Assembly (NCBI GenBank): GCA_014529385.2
Contig: CM043960.1
Coordinates: 77,647,910 to 77,711,909, forward strand
DNA: 64,000 bases
Direction of reading: 5' to 3'
DNA from: Adiantum capillus-veneris
Lineage: Eukaryota > Streptophyta > Polypodiopsida > Polypodiales > Pteridaceae
Notes under the pieces: model-generated
Database searches by the model: none
Seen by the model: the letters and a program-made list of their open reading frames with translations, nothing else
What the model was told of the DNA's origin: nothing
Program-made: the position numbers and the translations under genes
Shown here: positions 63,101 through 64,000 of the stretch, one piece after another
How the letters are laid out: the number at the start of each line of letters is the position of its first letter
Position numbering within the stretch: position 1 is the first letter of the stretch

Positions 63101-64000
63101 CGAAGCTAGGTTAAAGAACAACCAAACACAAGAACAGAGGTGGATGACATACCCAAACGCGGAATTGGAAAAGCAGAGACTTGAAATGTGCCAGAGAATG
63201 ATTGAGACTGCACAAGCCTTATTAGAACCACCAAAAGAAACAATGAATTGTGGAAAGGAAAACCCAATTCAGCAAGAGACTATCGTTTCACGGGTAGCTG
63301 AAAAGACTCCTAGTGCACAAAAGCCTGAAGATACACAAAAGGATGACCGCATAGTATTGAACACAACCGATCAGGAGATAGAGAGTTTTCATCCAGTCAT
63401 ACAGAGGATTTACGGAAAAGATGAGGATTACAATGAATTTTGGAAACAAGTGAGAGAGGCAAACTTTGCAAACGAGCTAAGTTGCCAAGCTAATCAGACA
63501 AATTGGGAAAAGGACATCAGGAATCCTCCCATAGTGGAATTTGAGGCAGGATCTCAAGTGGACTTGGATCTGCAATCTTACTGGGGAGATGGGGGCTCTG
63601 TTAGAACAATGGAGAGCAAACCTCATTCACTGAAAACCTTACCTTCATACTTAGGAGAGTATGAAGCAAAATCCGAGATTAGAGCACTTCCCTCACAAAA
63701 AATCTCATCAGAAAAAGTCATGGACTCGCAAGGATTGATAGAGAATTTGTCAACACCAGTGACATGCACTATCACTCTAGCTGAGCTTTTGAGGCTAAGA
63801 CCACATATGTGGACCACTGTAGGAAAATGCTTGGAGAAATTCGGGATAAAAGATCCAACATCGAGATTGCAAGAGAGCATTGAGGAGCTGAGCAAGCCAC
63901 AAAAGAACGCTAAGCCTGTACCCTTAAACAAGGTCGGAGAGTATTGCGAAGGTGAAGAGGGGAATACAACCTTACCAGTTGAATTCCAAGGAGTGAACAC
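60162..64000 (+). CDS. Gypsy element B gag (gag-pol start), open to the window edge
   Basis: An uninterrupted frame of 1279 full codons starts at ATG 60162 (MNLRSGRNLRNNQ) and runs off the window; I checked every codon and found no stop. Homology with element A begins at this ATG, supporting the start. Residues about 83-160 and 192-262 look like two diverged copies of one module (YQYDNEQG and YKYNNGEQ in matching places), function unknown. Residues about 388-556 fit a Retrotrans_gag capsid domain (PKKYGGSGDPYAHVSLFK, GTALTWFQ, FIEGLRNDTLKKDL). Two knuckles of C-x2-C-x3-H-x4-C type follow: CYKCGGDHLMNVC (797) and CTECGVTHFIEDC (821). A charged, probably coiled-coil stretch is at about 905-955. 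Protease and RT would lie beyond 64000. It would package element RNA in cytoplasmic particles. Very likely a recent, possibly active copy. Confidence 0.9.
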   Translation, partial: MNLRSGRNLRNNQPKQGEPASVISTEGSVNQSWVQPLEPIFEGSVSDTSSERSYEIFTENLEHLNLNNRENMAAGSSNPSATMKLLFIKYQYDNEQGAKIYKDGMDRYCVKIEDRPSEFKDLVPVSYSGDRYLDDEGTMYLVVLNPNIVDKWGLMGTKARIDEELEEKAPIMNFPNARLRRENETTRINTDNIYVGLYKYNNGEQDLYYRCEEPYTGELTDQKRLYVFTYTEGSEVKIAAYDKYGRQYSTMGKKELEGYTYFGGPLHQYYVTSSSHRPAPTTGVRNSKTTGGQRTQVADSFSQPWDSKLGPMGSLHSRESMETNRGSAVPIPTYTTPGPRFEAEPSHLPPSSRFRAGEPTRVTHEVHDARESFSRDTGAMRLVADHRRMRPSQVAKCMPKKYGGSGDPYAHVSLFKQVLRAEHITDFHTQYEGFGLTLEGTALTWFQPMNIGGFHDIDHLLREFAEEFSKRGIKHNTVSQIYAFKQREHEKVKEASLRFKQYIERCPVRERPQDDRLSVLFIEGLRNDTLKKDLHLKTCTSFEQVTREALYLVDNCTVYGEVSADTDFASSSSSSVASETTTKKNVQTTTMPNVEQMIEDALKRMAPYQKPLPKPLKWCAIEQKWTNHPTEECYYNKGYVRECQYAPPAQLAPPQIHLVPRYPTGNVPGPMGIERPQPVLGQQPPLPGARPVGIRYAPTLENQEEQALVPVQAYYEESGAHMSPTVYYPPEEPKQPEPWGMMGNVGIPTITSASDEERYNMDARTLMFIAHGGLAGQRLSYPQRTNQMGPRPALGPCYKCGGDHLMNVCPHTEIIRINAYCTECGVTHFIEDCSKNPNKVQKTTLNMLETIPTSSGSENETLIPTQVVTRAQAKKTTREPENGKLATEVVSQGPRSQKNTWKARKARMKLRKEREDAILAEELKQTKARLEKLESQNGKREMSPERTKQKSIKETTSLSSGGSVLVDKVHEPLDALMRAYEARLKNNQTQEQRWMTYPNAELEKQRLEMCQRMIETAQALLEPPKETMNCGKENPIQQETIVSRVAEKTPSAQKPEDTQKDDRIVLNTTDQEIESFHPVIQRIYGKDEDYNEFWKQVREANFANELSCQANQTNWEKDIRNPPIVEFEAGSQVDLDLQSYWGDGGSVRTMESKPHSLKTLPSYLGEYEAKSEIRALPSQKISSEKVMDSQGLIENLSTPVTCTITLAELLRLRPHMWTTVGKCLEKFGIKDPTSRLQESIEELSKPQKNAKPVPLNKVGEYCEGEEGNTTLPVEFQGVN

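Noticed and set aside
63623-64000. Minus-strand frame of 125 codons at the window end
   Set aside because: It is the antisense shadow of the intact gag frame on the plus strand.

Overview
The window is a repeat-dominated stretch of a land-plant nuclear genome. I see no intact host gene. Plant-type LTR retrotransposons (Copia, chromovirus and Tat-type Gypsy, with tRNA-iMet- and tRNA-Asp-type primer sites), plant LINE relics with a zf-RVT domain, CACTA pieces and an HSP70 fragment broken at the usual plant intron position all point to a vascular plant with a large genome. A fern or gymnosperm would fit, but the sequence alone does not decide this.

Layout. 1-1301 is the 3' end of a decayed Copia element (family 1) with its 3' LTR. 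1302-10339 is old AT-rich DNA with tandem duplications, C/A homopolymers, a SINE-like tail and one heavily decayed Gypsy pol. 10340-13167 is the 5' end of a Gypsy element on the minus strand (element A: LTR, primer site, leader, start of gag). It abuts a chromovirus Gypsy (13169-16757, minus), which itself carries a 445-bp insertion. Two LINE relics lie tail to tail at 16758-20880. A Tat-type Gypsy pol on the minus strand fills 22729-26393.

26400-31700 is the most unusual host-related part. Broken copies of housekeeping genes (RPS26, RPL18, PHF5-like twice, S-adenosylmethionine synthetase) are packed among very long GA/CT tracts and a small element with about 48-bp inverted ends. 31885-33721 holds CACTA transposase and Gypsy gag relics. 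35020-43790 is a second Tat-type Gypsy whose RT is split by a family-1 Copia insertion (37291 to about 41870). 44965-49484 is another Copia on the minus strand with a gag duplication and a 5' LTR. 49933-50140 is an HSP70 exon fragment. 52000-54013 has duplicated C/A-tract units and SINE candidates. 55579-56193 is a second copy of the chromovirus LTR, cut by a CACTA terminus at 56194. GA/TG/TA tracts follow.

From 57715 to the window end lies the youngest-looking element (B): an LTR of 1017 bp, a tRNA-Asp-type primer site, a 1.4-kb leader with four copies of a palindrome, and an uninterrupted gag reading frame from 60162 that runs off the edge (1279 full codons seen).

Elements A and B share a nearly identical gag start and the same plan of LTR, primer site, palindrome-bearing leader and gag, but their palindromes have different sequences. 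This is the best candidate here for an undescribed feature.
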